A stretch of 11,944 bases of DNA, from NCBI GenBank assembly GCA_964419545.1, contig CAYQQU010000112.1:1-11944 (forward strand), in the 5' to 3' direction. Positions within the stretch are counted from its first letter, which is position 1. The number at the start of each line of letters is the position of its first letter. A program made the translations under genes and the position numbers. The DNA comes from CAYQQU01 sp964419545. GTDB taxonomy: Bacteria; Bacteroidota; Bacteroidia; Chitinophagales; Saprospiraceae. Positions 1-4,863 of this stretch are shown here, in pieces. Below the pieces are notes generated by a model. It saw nothing but the letters and a program-made list of their open reading frames with translations, was not told the origin of the DNA and did not search any database.

Positions 1-50
1 CCCAAAATCTGAGTTTTTCGCTTCAAAAGCACTACCTCCAAACAAGCTCT
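1..50. repeat. Left arm of a 50-bp inverted repeat (partner 11880-11929)
   Basis: Read on the plus strand, this segment is the reverse complement of 11880-11929 with a single mismatch (A40 opposite C11890). Identity stops at 51/11879 on the inner side. The outer limit cannot be judged because the window begins here. The arm lies 21 bases beyond the stop codon of the minus-strand lipoprotein gene. Fifty near-identical bases 11.9 kb apart mean two copies of one dispersed element, most simply the same end of two oppositely oriented insertion sequences lying outside the window. The alternative, ends of one 11.9-kb unit, is less likely because no transposase is present between the arms. The element family is not recognised. 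Confidence 0.85.
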
Positions 51-71
51 GAGCCCCCTGGGTATCCTTTT

Positions 72-842
72 TTATCGCGGCTGAAATCGAACTACGCCCA
101 CCGTTCGCGTGTCGGCCAAAACAAAGAACTTCTGGCCGGCCGGACTGGAAAAGCCGGTGGTATTCACCCGGTAGAAAGCGGCTTCCATCAGGTCGCCGGC
201 CGGCAGTTGGGGAAAATCCCCTTCCCGAAAAGTATAGGCGCCGGTATCCGGTACGTTGATGAACCAGTGTATCCCCGGTCCTTCCCCTTCCTTTGCTGTA
301 TCGACCCAGCTCATCAAGATGTCGATTCCCCGGGAATTGGCGGGGTCCTTATTCCAGTGAACCGTCGTACCGGGTCGCAGCACCGGAAAGGTATCCAGCT
401 CAGGCCATTCCACCGAAAGAGGGGCGGGAAAAGCGAGAGAGGCGGTCAACGCTTCTTCCGCCGTTTCCAGTTCGAAGGTGGCGCTTTCGCCGAACAGCTT
501 GCAATAAGCATCGGAAAAATTGACCGGGTCGCTCCTCAGCTTGGTCAAATCCAAAACCTGATCTTCCCGGTAACGGACAAGAGCTTTCGGCAGGAAAGGG
601 CAAATATGCCCGTCATAACTACAATGATCGGCGAATCTTCCCCATTCCGAGCGGGTCAGTCTGAATTGCAGCAAGCACTGTGAAGGAGCGTGAAGTTGTT
701 TTACGATTTGCTTACCGCCTATCCAGGTGGAGTATGCCAAGATATCGTCGTACAAACGATAATGCTTGCGGTTGCAGGAAGTAAGCAGCCCCAAGGCAAG
801 GAGTATGGTCATCAAAGCGGAGCAGAAAGAAGATAGGTTCAT
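72..842 (-). CDS. Putative lipoprotein with C-terminal beta-sandwich-like module
   Basis: This encodes 256 residues from the ATG at 842. I preferred this start to the longer frame reaching 923 because it opens directly with a signal peptide: a hydrophobic stretch at residues 8-20 and a lipobox LTSC with the acylated cysteine at residue 23. The extra 27 upstream residues would bury it and would overlap the neighbouring frame. The mature protein is probably tethered to an outer or inner membrane. The last ~110 residues (HWNKDP..NSRG..., then DTGAYTF, DFPQLP and a final R-rich strand) resemble the Ig-like modules common in Bacteroidota lipoproteins. That resemblance comes from pattern memory, not a search. 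Residues 24-145 contain four cysteines and are not recognised. The upstream gene at 877-1146 repeats the C-terminal module, so the two form a tandem paralogous pair probably transcribed together. No function is assigned. Confidence 0.75.
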   Translation of the reverse strand: MNLSSFCSALMTILLALGLLTSCNRKHYRLYDDILAYSTWIGGKQIVKQLHAPSQCLLQFRLTRSEWGRFADHCSYDGHICPFLPKALVRYREDQVLDLTKLRSDPVNFSDAYCKLFGESATFELETAEEALTASLAFPAPLSVEWPELDTFPVLRPGTTVHWNKDPANSRGIDILMSWVDTAKEGEGPGIHWFINVPDTGAYTFREGDFPQLPAGDLMEAAFYRVNTTGFSSPAGQKFFVLADTRTVGVVRFQPR

Positions 843-876
843 GTTGAATAACCTTGAATGGTGAAAGGACCAGGCG

Positions 877-1146
877 CTAGCGAGCGCCATAGCGGGCAAA
901 CCCCGTGGTCTTAGCATAAGCAAGCCAAAGATAGGCTTCTCCTGTTTCCGATTCCAGCACCTGATAATGCGTGCGGTAGAGCCAGACGATCAGATTGGCG
1001 GTATCGGGCAGACGAGGAAAGTCGGCCTCCGTGAAGGTGTACTCTCCGTTATCGGTCGTGTGTACGCACCAACGCCGCTTTTTCTTATGGTCCAGCCAAC
1101 GTTTATCTTTTACCATGCCGATGTTGGCAGGCGGATGGTATTCCAT
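877..1146 (-). CDS. Truncated paralogue of the adjacent lipoprotein (C-terminal module only)
   Basis: These 89 residues have no signal peptide. From about residue 29 they align with the end of the neighbouring lipoprotein. Shared positions include D-x-G-x-YTF-x-E-x-DFP-x-LP, a YR pair, a Gly in the next strand, then A-x-T-x-G and a terminal arginine. The alignment weakens near residue 8, so the 5' part of an ancestral full-length copy seems to have been lost near position 1125. The spacing to the next start codon is 34 bases on the same strand. A promoter-like sequence sits just upstream, so the frame may still be transcribed. Without an export signal it is most likely a decaying duplicate, although a small cytoplasmic protein cannot be excluded. 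The ATG at 1146 is the only good start, with an in-frame stop six codons further upstream. Confidence 0.5.
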   Translation of the reverse strand: MEYHPPANIGMVKDKRWLDHKKKRRWCVHTTDNGEYTFTEADFPRLPDTANLIVWLYRTHYQVLESETGEAYLWLAYAKTTGFARYGAR

Positions 1147-1162
1147 TACGATAAGGAAAATT

Positions 1163-1194
1163 TAAACTTATGGACAATTCCCGGGTAATGCAAG
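1163..1194 (-). promoter_or_regulatory. Bacteroidota-type promoter for the lipoprotein pair
   Basis: On the minus strand, CTTG (1194-1191) is followed after exactly 20 bases by TAAGTTTA (1170-1163). This matches the Bacteroidota -33 TTG / -7 TAnnTTTG pattern except for the final base. The expected transcription start is around 1157, roughly ten bases before the ATG at 1146. It is a prediction from motif and spacing only. Confidence 0.45.
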
Positions 1195-1282
1195 CACAAC
1201 CGCCTTGACGCCAACTTCTAAACTATCTCCCGCCTCCCGACGTTTGCACTAAAGCATGATCGTATCGTAGTCAACTGACAAG

Positions 1283-1313
1283 TTGTCTACATGAACATAT
1301 ATTCATATCTTTA
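1283..1313 (+). promoter_or_regulatory. Promoter with embedded operator dyad of the first arsR
   Basis: TTG at 1283-1285 and TATCTTTA at 1306-1313 are separated by 20 bases, fitting the Bacteroidota -33/-7 promoter. The spacer is almost entirely a dyad, ATGAACATATATTCAT (1291-1306), in which 14 of 16 positions are symmetric. A dyad between the promoter elements is the classical placement for ArsR autorepression. The predicted transcription start falls at or within a few bases of the ATG at 1318, so the message may be leaderless or nearly so. Confidence 0.5.
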
Positions 1314-1317
1314 CACC

Positions 1318-1635
1318 ATGGAAAGTAAAACGGGAATTTTAAACCAACAGGAAGCCGAGAAGCTGGAGCGCATTGCGTTCATCCTGAAGACGGTAGCGCA
1401 TCCCATGCGGCTGGGTATTATTCATTTGCTGGAGCAGCACCCGCGGCTCTCTGTCTCGGAGATCTGCGAGATGCTGGGCAGCGAGCAGTCGCTGACCTCG
1501 CACCACTTGCAAAACATGCGGCTCAAGGGCATTCTGAGCGTAAAGCGCGAAGGGCGCAGCATGATGTATTCGCTCAAGGAGCGCGACGTATCGCTCATCA
1601 TCGAGTGCCTGGAAAACTGCCAGTGTAATATGTAA
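1318..1635 (+). CDS. ArsR-family winged-helix transcriptional repressor (cysteine-rich C-terminus)
   Basis: This encodes 105 residues from the ATG at 1318. A nine-codon longer frame begins at 1291, but that ATG lies inside the operator dyad and upstream of the -7 element, so it should not be in the message. The fold order is that of ArsR proteins: a dimerisation helix, then VAHPMRLGIIHLL, the SVSEICEML helix, a recognition helix with SLTSHHLQNMR, and a wing around KREGRSMMYSL. Cysteine occurs once in the helix-turn-helix (SEIC), at the place of the third ArsR cysteine in E. coli by my alignment, and three times at the extreme C-terminus (ECLENCQC). This suggests a metal or thiol sensor. The usual paired CxC of arsenite sensors in that helix is missing. 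It probably represses itself. No transporter, reductase or rhodanese target lies alongside, so the inducer is unknown. Confidence 0.85.
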   Translation: MESKTGILNQQEAEKLERIAFILKTVAHPMRLGIIHLLEQHPRLSVSEICEMLGSEQSLTSHHLQNMRLKGILSVKREGRSMMYSLKERDVSLIIECLENCQCNM

Positions 1636-1678
1636 AAAACAACTCATGTTTGACCAATGCCGCCCGATGGGGCCTGCA

Positions 1679-1703
1679 CTCGCCCCCGCATTTTTTTGGC
1701 GAG
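1679..1703 (+). other. Intergenic hairpin downstream of the first arsR
   Basis: CTCGCC (1679-1684) and GGCGAG (1698-1703) can pair around a 13-base loop that ends in seven T residues. Because the T run lies inside the loop, it is not a canonical terminator for the plus strand. It may act together with the next hairpin. Confidence 0.3.
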
Positions 1704-1716
1704 CGGCTTACGCCGG

Positions 1717-1741
1717 TATCGCTGAAGAGCGGTATTTTTTT
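1717..1741 (+). terminator. Rho-independent terminator between the two arsR genes
   Basis: A seven-pair stem (1717-1723 with 1728-1734, one G-T wobble) closes a GAAG tetraloop and runs directly into seven T residues (1735-1741). Stem, tetraloop and T tract form a textbook intrinsic terminator about 80 bases after the first arsR stop. It argues that the two regulators are separate transcription units. Confidence 0.65.
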
Positions 1742-1751
1742 GGCTTAAAAC

Positions 1752-1773
1752 ATGAATATTTAAACATATTTTA
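1752..1773 (+). promoter_or_regulatory. AT-rich dyad upstream of the second arsR (putative operator)
   Basis: AATAT (1755-1759) and ATATT (1766-1770) form an inverted repeat with a six-base spacer. The preceding half-site ATGAATAT matches the half-site of the first arsR dyad apart from one pyrimidine, and the element ACATAT is shared too. The dyad ends 15 bases before the ATG at 1786. A TATTTTA (1767-1773) could be a -7 element, but the nearest upstream TTG is 24 bases away, so the promoter is uncertain. Confidence 0.35.
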
Positions 1774-1785
1774 CTACTTACGAAT

Positions 1786-2085
1786 ATGCTAATCGAAGCG
1801 GACCAATACGACCGGGTTGCCGACATCCTCAAAGCCGTGGCGCATCCGGTGCGCCTAGGGGTTATCGCCCTACTGGCTGAACGCAAAGAAATGTCCGTCA
1901 CCGAACTGACGCAAGCCCTGGAGCGCGAGCAGGCGACGGTTTCCCAGCACCTGCAGAAGATGAAGCTCTTCGGCTTCCTGGGTACGCGCCGCGACGGCAA
2001 GTTCGTACAGTACTTTTTGAAGGAACACCAGCTGATCGATATTTTGAAGTTGGTGGGGCAGTTGGTGGGGGGAGGGGGAGGTTGA
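1786..2085 (+). CDS. Second ArsR-family winged-helix repressor, cysteine-free
   Basis: This encodes 99 residues that are recognisably paralogous to the preceding ArsR protein (about 43% identical over ~85 positions by hand alignment). Shared parts include ILKxVAHPxRLG, the SV-x-E helix, the recognition helix (here ATVSQHLQKMK) and the wing (RRDGKFVQYFL). It contains no cysteine, so it cannot sense metals or sulfur species by the thiol chemistry possible for its neighbour. The last residues are LVGGGGG, encoded by a run of G-rich sequence, and the stop codon TGA (2083-2085) includes the first base of the 110-bp repeat array. The natural C-terminus may therefore have been changed by the repeats or by slippage in the G tract. 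It has its own upstream AT-rich dyad and presumably regulates itself. The target and signal are unknown. Confidence 0.82.
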   Translation: MLIEADQYDRVADILKAVAHPVRLGVIALLAERKEMSVTELTQALEREQATVSQHLQKMKLFGFLGTRRDGKFVQYFLKEHQLIDILKLVGQLVGGGGG

Positions 2086-2110
2086 GGTTGAGGTTAAGGT
2101 TGAGGTTGAG
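2079..2110 (+). repeat. GTTGAG hexanucleotide microsatellite
   Basis: Five consecutive hexamers of the GTTGAG type, one of them altered to GTTAAG, occur here. Four hexamers of the same type recur at the start of the second and third 110-bp units. Such a tract is prone to slippage, and here it abuts the stop codon of the second arsR. Confidence 0.75.
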
Positions 2111-2410
2111 GGCTCCGCGAGTGCTCGTAACGAAGCTAAAGTCCTTGCCGGTTTGTCCTTTGTAAGTTTACGACACCAACGACTAAAGACCAATAGGTTG
2201 AGGTTAAGGTTGAGGTTGAGGGCTCCGCGGGTGCTCGTAACGAAGCTAAAGTCCTTGCCGGTTTGTCCTTTGTAAGTTTACGACACCAACGACTAAAGAC
2301 CAATAGGTTGAGGTTAAGGTTGAGGTTGAGGGCTCCGCGGGTGCTCGTAACGAAGCTAAAGTCCTTGCCGGTTTGTCCTTTGTAAGTTTATGACACCAAC
2401 GACTAAAGAC
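2085..2410 (+). repeat. Three tandem copies of a 110-bp repeat
   Basis: Copies begin at 2085, 2195 and 2305 with an exact period of 110. Between copies I see only an A/G change after GGCTCCGCG (A in the first copy) and a C/T change after GTAAGTTTA (T in the third). The third copy loses its last four bases and grades into short AAAGAC-containing repeats up to the methyltransferase start (2411-2459). Each unit comprises the GTTGAG tract, a GC-rich segment, and an AT-richer segment with TAAGTTTA, which resembles a Bacteroidota -7 element. Near-perfect identity indicates recent expansion or ongoing homogenisation. There is no spacer diversity, so this is not CRISPR. The 374-base space 2086-2459 contains nothing else that I can support. 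Confidence 0.95.
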
Positions 2411-2459
2411 TAAAGACCAAAACCCAAAGACCAACCGCCAAAGACTAAACACGAACAAC

Positions 2460-3056
2460 ATGCAAACATTCTGGGAGGAACGCTACGGCAGCGAAGAATA
2501 CATTTACGGCACGGAGCCCAATACCTTTTTCCGGTCGTTCATCGACAGTGGGAAGCCGGGGCGCATCCTGTTGCCTGCGGAAGGCGAAGGGCGCAATGCC
2601 GTTTACGCCGCTCATCGGGGGTGGGCGGTTACGGCTTTTGATTATAGCGCCAATGCCCGGTTGAAAGCCCTGCAGCTTGCGGGAGAATCGGGCGTAAAGG
2701 TCGATTACACCCTGGCGGGCATCCGGGATTTTGGTTTTCCGCCTGCAACATTTGACGCGGTGGGGCTGTTTTTCGTTCACCTGCCGCCACCCGACCGGCA
2801 GTACCTGCACGAGCAGGTTGTCCATAGCCTGCAAGCCGGCGGCCGGCTGGTGATGGAGGCTTTTGCCAAAGAGCAGCTTCCCCTGACTTCGGGCGGGCCC
2901 AAGCGGGAAGATATGCTCTTCAGCACCGATCTGCTCGAGGCGGATTTTGCCGCTTTGCACTTTATCCAGCTAACCCGGGAAACCGTACATTTGCAGGAAG
3001 GCCGCCACCACGCCGGAGAAGCGGTGGTGGTGCGTTTGATTGCTGAAAAAAGATAA
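2460..3056 (+). CDS. Class I SAM-dependent methyltransferase
   Basis: These 198 residues have a Rossmann-type methyltransferase core. The N-terminal WEERYGSEEYIYGTEPN segment is typical of TehB/small-molecule methyltransferase relatives. The SAM-binding motif I lies at residues 36-47 as ILLPAEGEGRNA; the usual D-x-G-C-G is replaced by PAEGEG, which I recall from a subgroup of this family. An acidic residue, D61, ends the second strand. A motif near residues 97-108 (TFDAVGLFFVHLP) corresponds to motif IV, and GGRLVMEAF to motif V. The protein is cytoplasmic and the substrate cannot be predicted. It is the first gene of a tightly packed operon; the next gene starts six bases downstream. Its upstream region is the 110-bp repeat array, so the promoter must lie within or beyond the repeats. 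Confidence 0.88.
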   Translation: MQTFWEERYGSEEYIYGTEPNTFFRSFIDSGKPGRILLPAEGEGRNAVYAAHRGWAVTAFDYSANARLKALQLAGESGVKVDYTLAGIRDFGFPPATFDAVGLFFVHLPPPDRQYLHEQVVHSLQAGGRLVMEAFAKEQLPLTSGGPKREDMLFSTDLLEADFAALHFIQLTRETVHLQEGRHHAGEAVVVRLIAEKR

Positions 3057-3062
3057 AAAACC

Positions 3063-3464
3063 ATGTTTCGCAAAGGCAGTAAAGCATACAGCATCTTCAA
3101 CCTCAAGTGCCCTAAGTGTCACGAGGAGGACCTGTTCAAGACGGGCTCTTTTTCTTTTAAGCAAGCGTTTGAGATGCGCGACGAATGCCCGCACTGCGGC
3201 CAGGATTTCATGCCCGAGCCGGGTTTTTACTACGGGGCGATGTTCATCTCTTACATCTTCACCGCCTGGTTCTGTATCGGCTTCGTTTTGTTTTTCCACT
3301 GGGTGCTCGGCTGGAGCACAGCGGCCAGCTTTGGCCTGCTGCTCGCCGTGTGCGCCGTCTTTTTTATATACATTTTCCGCCTGGCGCGGTCGATCTGGCT
3401 GAATATCAATTACAAGTACGATCCGTCCAAAGCCAAGCGCCAGGTAGAAACCGGAATAAAATAA
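3063..3464 (+). CDS. DUF983 family membrane protein with zinc ribbon
   Basis: These 133 residues fit the DUF983 family. They begin with a four-cysteine zinc-ribbon-like part (C16-x2-C19 and C42-x2-C45). The conserved PEPGFYYGAMFISY motif follows at residues 51-64, then two transmembrane segments at roughly 58-80 and 86-106, and a short basic C-terminal tail. The cysteine part probably faces the cytoplasm. The molecular function of DUF983 is not established. The gene sits six bases after the methyltransferase and seven before the next small gene, so co-transcription is very likely. Length and motif order are normal for the family and I see no damage. Confidence 0.88.
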   Translation: MFRKGSKAYSIFNLKCPKCHEEDLFKTGSFSFKQAFEMRDECPHCGQDFMPEPGFYYGAMFISYIFTAWFCIGFVLFFHWVLGWSTAASFGLLLAVCAVFFIYIFRLARSIWLNINYKYDPSKAKRQVETGIK

Positions 3465-3471
3465 ACCGATC

Positions 3472-3642
3472 ATGGATATCAACCTGAAAGTCGAACGAGA
3501 AACCTACGAAGCCATTGCGGAGATCATCCACAGCGATGCCAGCCCGGTGGGCATCGACGCCAAGAAGACCCACATTCTGATCCTGGAGAAGCTGCTGCAA
3601 CTGGAAAAGAGACTGGACGCCATCGCAAAAAAACTGAGCTAA
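3472..3642 (+). CDS. Small charged helical protein, 56 residues
   Basis: This short frame starts with ATG at 3472, seven bases after the DUF983 stop. It ends with TAA at 3640-3642, immediately followed by the ATG of the Crp/Fnr gene with no spacer. The product begins MDINLKVERETYEAIAEII and ends in an amphipathic helix rich in Leu, Glu and Lys (about residues 34-55, with leucines at 36, 38, 41, 42, 44, 48 and 55), compatible with a short coiled coil or dimerisation helix. It contains no cysteine, signal peptide or membrane segment. GC-rich third positions match the neighbours, supporting real coding. The abutting stop/start suggests translational coupling with the regulator. It could be a partner or modulator of the Crp/Fnr protein or of the membrane proteins. 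I do not recognise a named family. Confidence 0.75.
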   Translation: MDINLKVERETYEAIAEIIHSDASPVGIDAKKTHILILEKLLQLEKRLDAIAKKLS

Positions 3643-4302
3643 ATGACCATGACCAGCCCGACTATGCACGACGAAATTCTCGAACTGCTGCGGCAGACGT
3701 ATCCTTCCATCGCGGAGCGCGGGCTGCAGGAAGAGATCGCCCACGTCGGTAAAATTATGCACTTCAAAGCCGGCGAGGTGATCATGGACTTCGGCAGCTA
3801 CGTCAAGCTCATCCCGCTGGTGATCGAGGGCAGCGTCAAAGTGGTGCGCGAAGACGAAGAAGGCAACGAGATCTTCCTCTACTACCTCAATACGGGGCAG
3901 GCGTGCACCATGTCGTTCACCTGTTGTATGATGAACAAAAAGAGCGAAATCCGCACCGTAGCCGAAGACGACGCCACCATCATCGGCATCCCGATCCGGT
4001 ACATGGACGACTGGATGACGCGCTATCAGAGCTGGAAAAACTTCGTGATGCTCTCCTACGACAACCGGCTCTACGAAATGGTGCGCACCATCGACAGCAT
4101 CGCCTTCAAGAAGATGGACGAACGCCTGATGCAATACCTCGAACAAAAAGCGGAAGCCAACCGGTCGCAGGTGATCAGCGCCACCCACCAGGAGATCGCC
4201 TACGACCTCAACGCCTCGCGCGAAGCGGTCTCCCGCCTGCTCAAACAACTGGAAAAAGAAGGGCAGGTCAAGCTGGGCCGCAACAAAATCGAGTTGCTGT
4301 AG
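3643..4302 (+). CDS. Crp/Fnr family transcriptional regulator
   Basis: These 219 residues hold an N-terminal cyclic-nucleotide-binding-type beta roll (about 25-125), a long connecting helix (about 130-165) and a C-terminal winged helix. The recognition region is THQEIAYDLNASREAVSRLLKQLEKEG at roughly 181-207, typical of Crp/Fnr proteins. The canonical cAMP pocket (GE-L with R-S-A) is not conserved; in its place is TGQACTMSFTCCMMNKK, with Cys88, Cys94 and Cys95. The ligand is therefore unlikely to be cAMP. Redox or metal sensing by the three clustered cysteines is an inference only. There is no Fnr-type N-terminal cysteine cluster for an iron-sulfur centre. Translation may begin at the ATG at 3643 or at 3649; the first abuts the preceding stop. 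It is the fourth gene of the operon and may control it. Confidence 0.9.
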   Translation: MTMTSPTMHDEILELLRQTYPSIAERGLQEEIAHVGKIMHFKAGEVIMDFGSYVKLIPLVIEGSVKVVREDEEGNEIFLYYLNTGQACTMSFTCCMMNKKSEIRTVAEDDATIIGIPIRYMDDWMTRYQSWKNFVMLSYDNRLYEMVRTIDSIAFKKMDERLMQYLEQKAEANRSQVISATHQEIAYDLNASREAVSRLLKQLEKEGQVKLGRNKIELL

Positions 4303-4312
4303 TTCTAAAAGT

Positions 4313-4720
4313 ATGACTATTCGCAACATCGACGGCATCCTCAACTACCTCGAAAAAGAGGCGGACGACGAGCTTGCCTATCTGGAAAACGTCGGGGCCG
4401 AGTATTTCACTTCGGCCCAGCTTTTGCGCCTGCGCGGACAGTGGGAGATCAAGAACCGCCTCTTCCGGCTGTTTCAAAGCCTGCTGCTGCGCGTGGTCGT
4501 CGTTTCTCCAATCTGGATCGGCGGCTGGTTCCTGTTCGAACAACTGGAAATGCCCTACCTGGCCCTGCTCTCCCTGGCCGTTTTTCCGCTTTCTTTCCTG
4601 CTTTTTTTCGCCGGCCTCCTCTTCATGTACACTTTCTTCCACAGCAAAGGCCACCTCGACCGCGTCGGCGAAATGATCGACGCCGAGCTGCGCCAACGCA
4701 TTGCCCAGGGCCGCGTATGA
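4313..4720 (+). CDS. Two-TM membrane protein of unknown function
   Basis: This encodes 135 residues starting ten bases after the Crp/Fnr stop, so it is the last gene of the operon. The N-terminal ~50 residues are soluble, acidic then basic, and predicted helical (IDGILNYLEKEADDELAYLE, then LLRLRGQWEIKNR). Two hydrophobic segments follow at about 53-76 and 82-109, and a charged C-terminal tail with a final amphipathic helix (DRVGEMIDAELRQRI). The positive-inside rule puts both ends in the cytoplasm. No catalytic motif or known family is recognised. A second small membrane protein in the same operon (the DUF983 protein) suggests a shared envelope role, which is speculative. Confidence 0.75.
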   Translation: MTIRNIDGILNYLEKEADDELAYLENVGAEYFTSAQLLRLRGQWEIKNRLFRLFQSLLLRVVVVSPIWIGGWFLFEQLEMPYLALLSLAVFPLSFLLFFAGLLFMYTFFHSKGHLDRVGEMIDAELRQRIAQGRV

Positions 4721-4863
4721 CCCTTTCGCAGTAGATGTTAAAAGCTGTCGTCCAGATAAGCTGCTCATCTAGCCCGGTGAGCGCCCATTTTATTTTTCGG
4801 CAAACCGGTCGGTTTTCACAACCAATCCGCTCCAAACCTGCTCCCGGAAGCATTCCGCAGGGA

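Noticed and set aside
131..210. GCCGGCCGG palindromes near 131 and 194 as regulatory sites
   Set aside because: Both fall inside the lipoprotein coding sequence at Pro/Ala/Gly codons and are expected from GC-rich codon use.
2085..2410. Regular repeats as a CRISPR array
   Set aside because: The whole 110-bp unit is repeated without variable spacers and no cas gene is present. It is a tandem satellite.
1870..2461. Minus-strand frames across the 110-bp repeats
   Set aside because: The translation simply repeats a Leu/Ser/Thr-rich string once per unit, has no start context and follows the repeat period. It is non-coding.
3406..4344. A 312-codon minus-strand frame opposite the small protein and Crp/Fnr genes
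   Set aside because: It has low-complexity His/Asp/Val-rich translation typical of antisense reading, while the plus strand encodes a well-formed Crp/Fnr protein.
4763..4793. Terminator for the five-gene operon (GCTCA/TGAGC stem followed by a T-rich stretch)
   Set aside because: There are only five pairs, a ten-base loop and an interrupted T tract. It is too weak to list, and another weak hairpin (AAACC/GGTTT near 4802) is no better.
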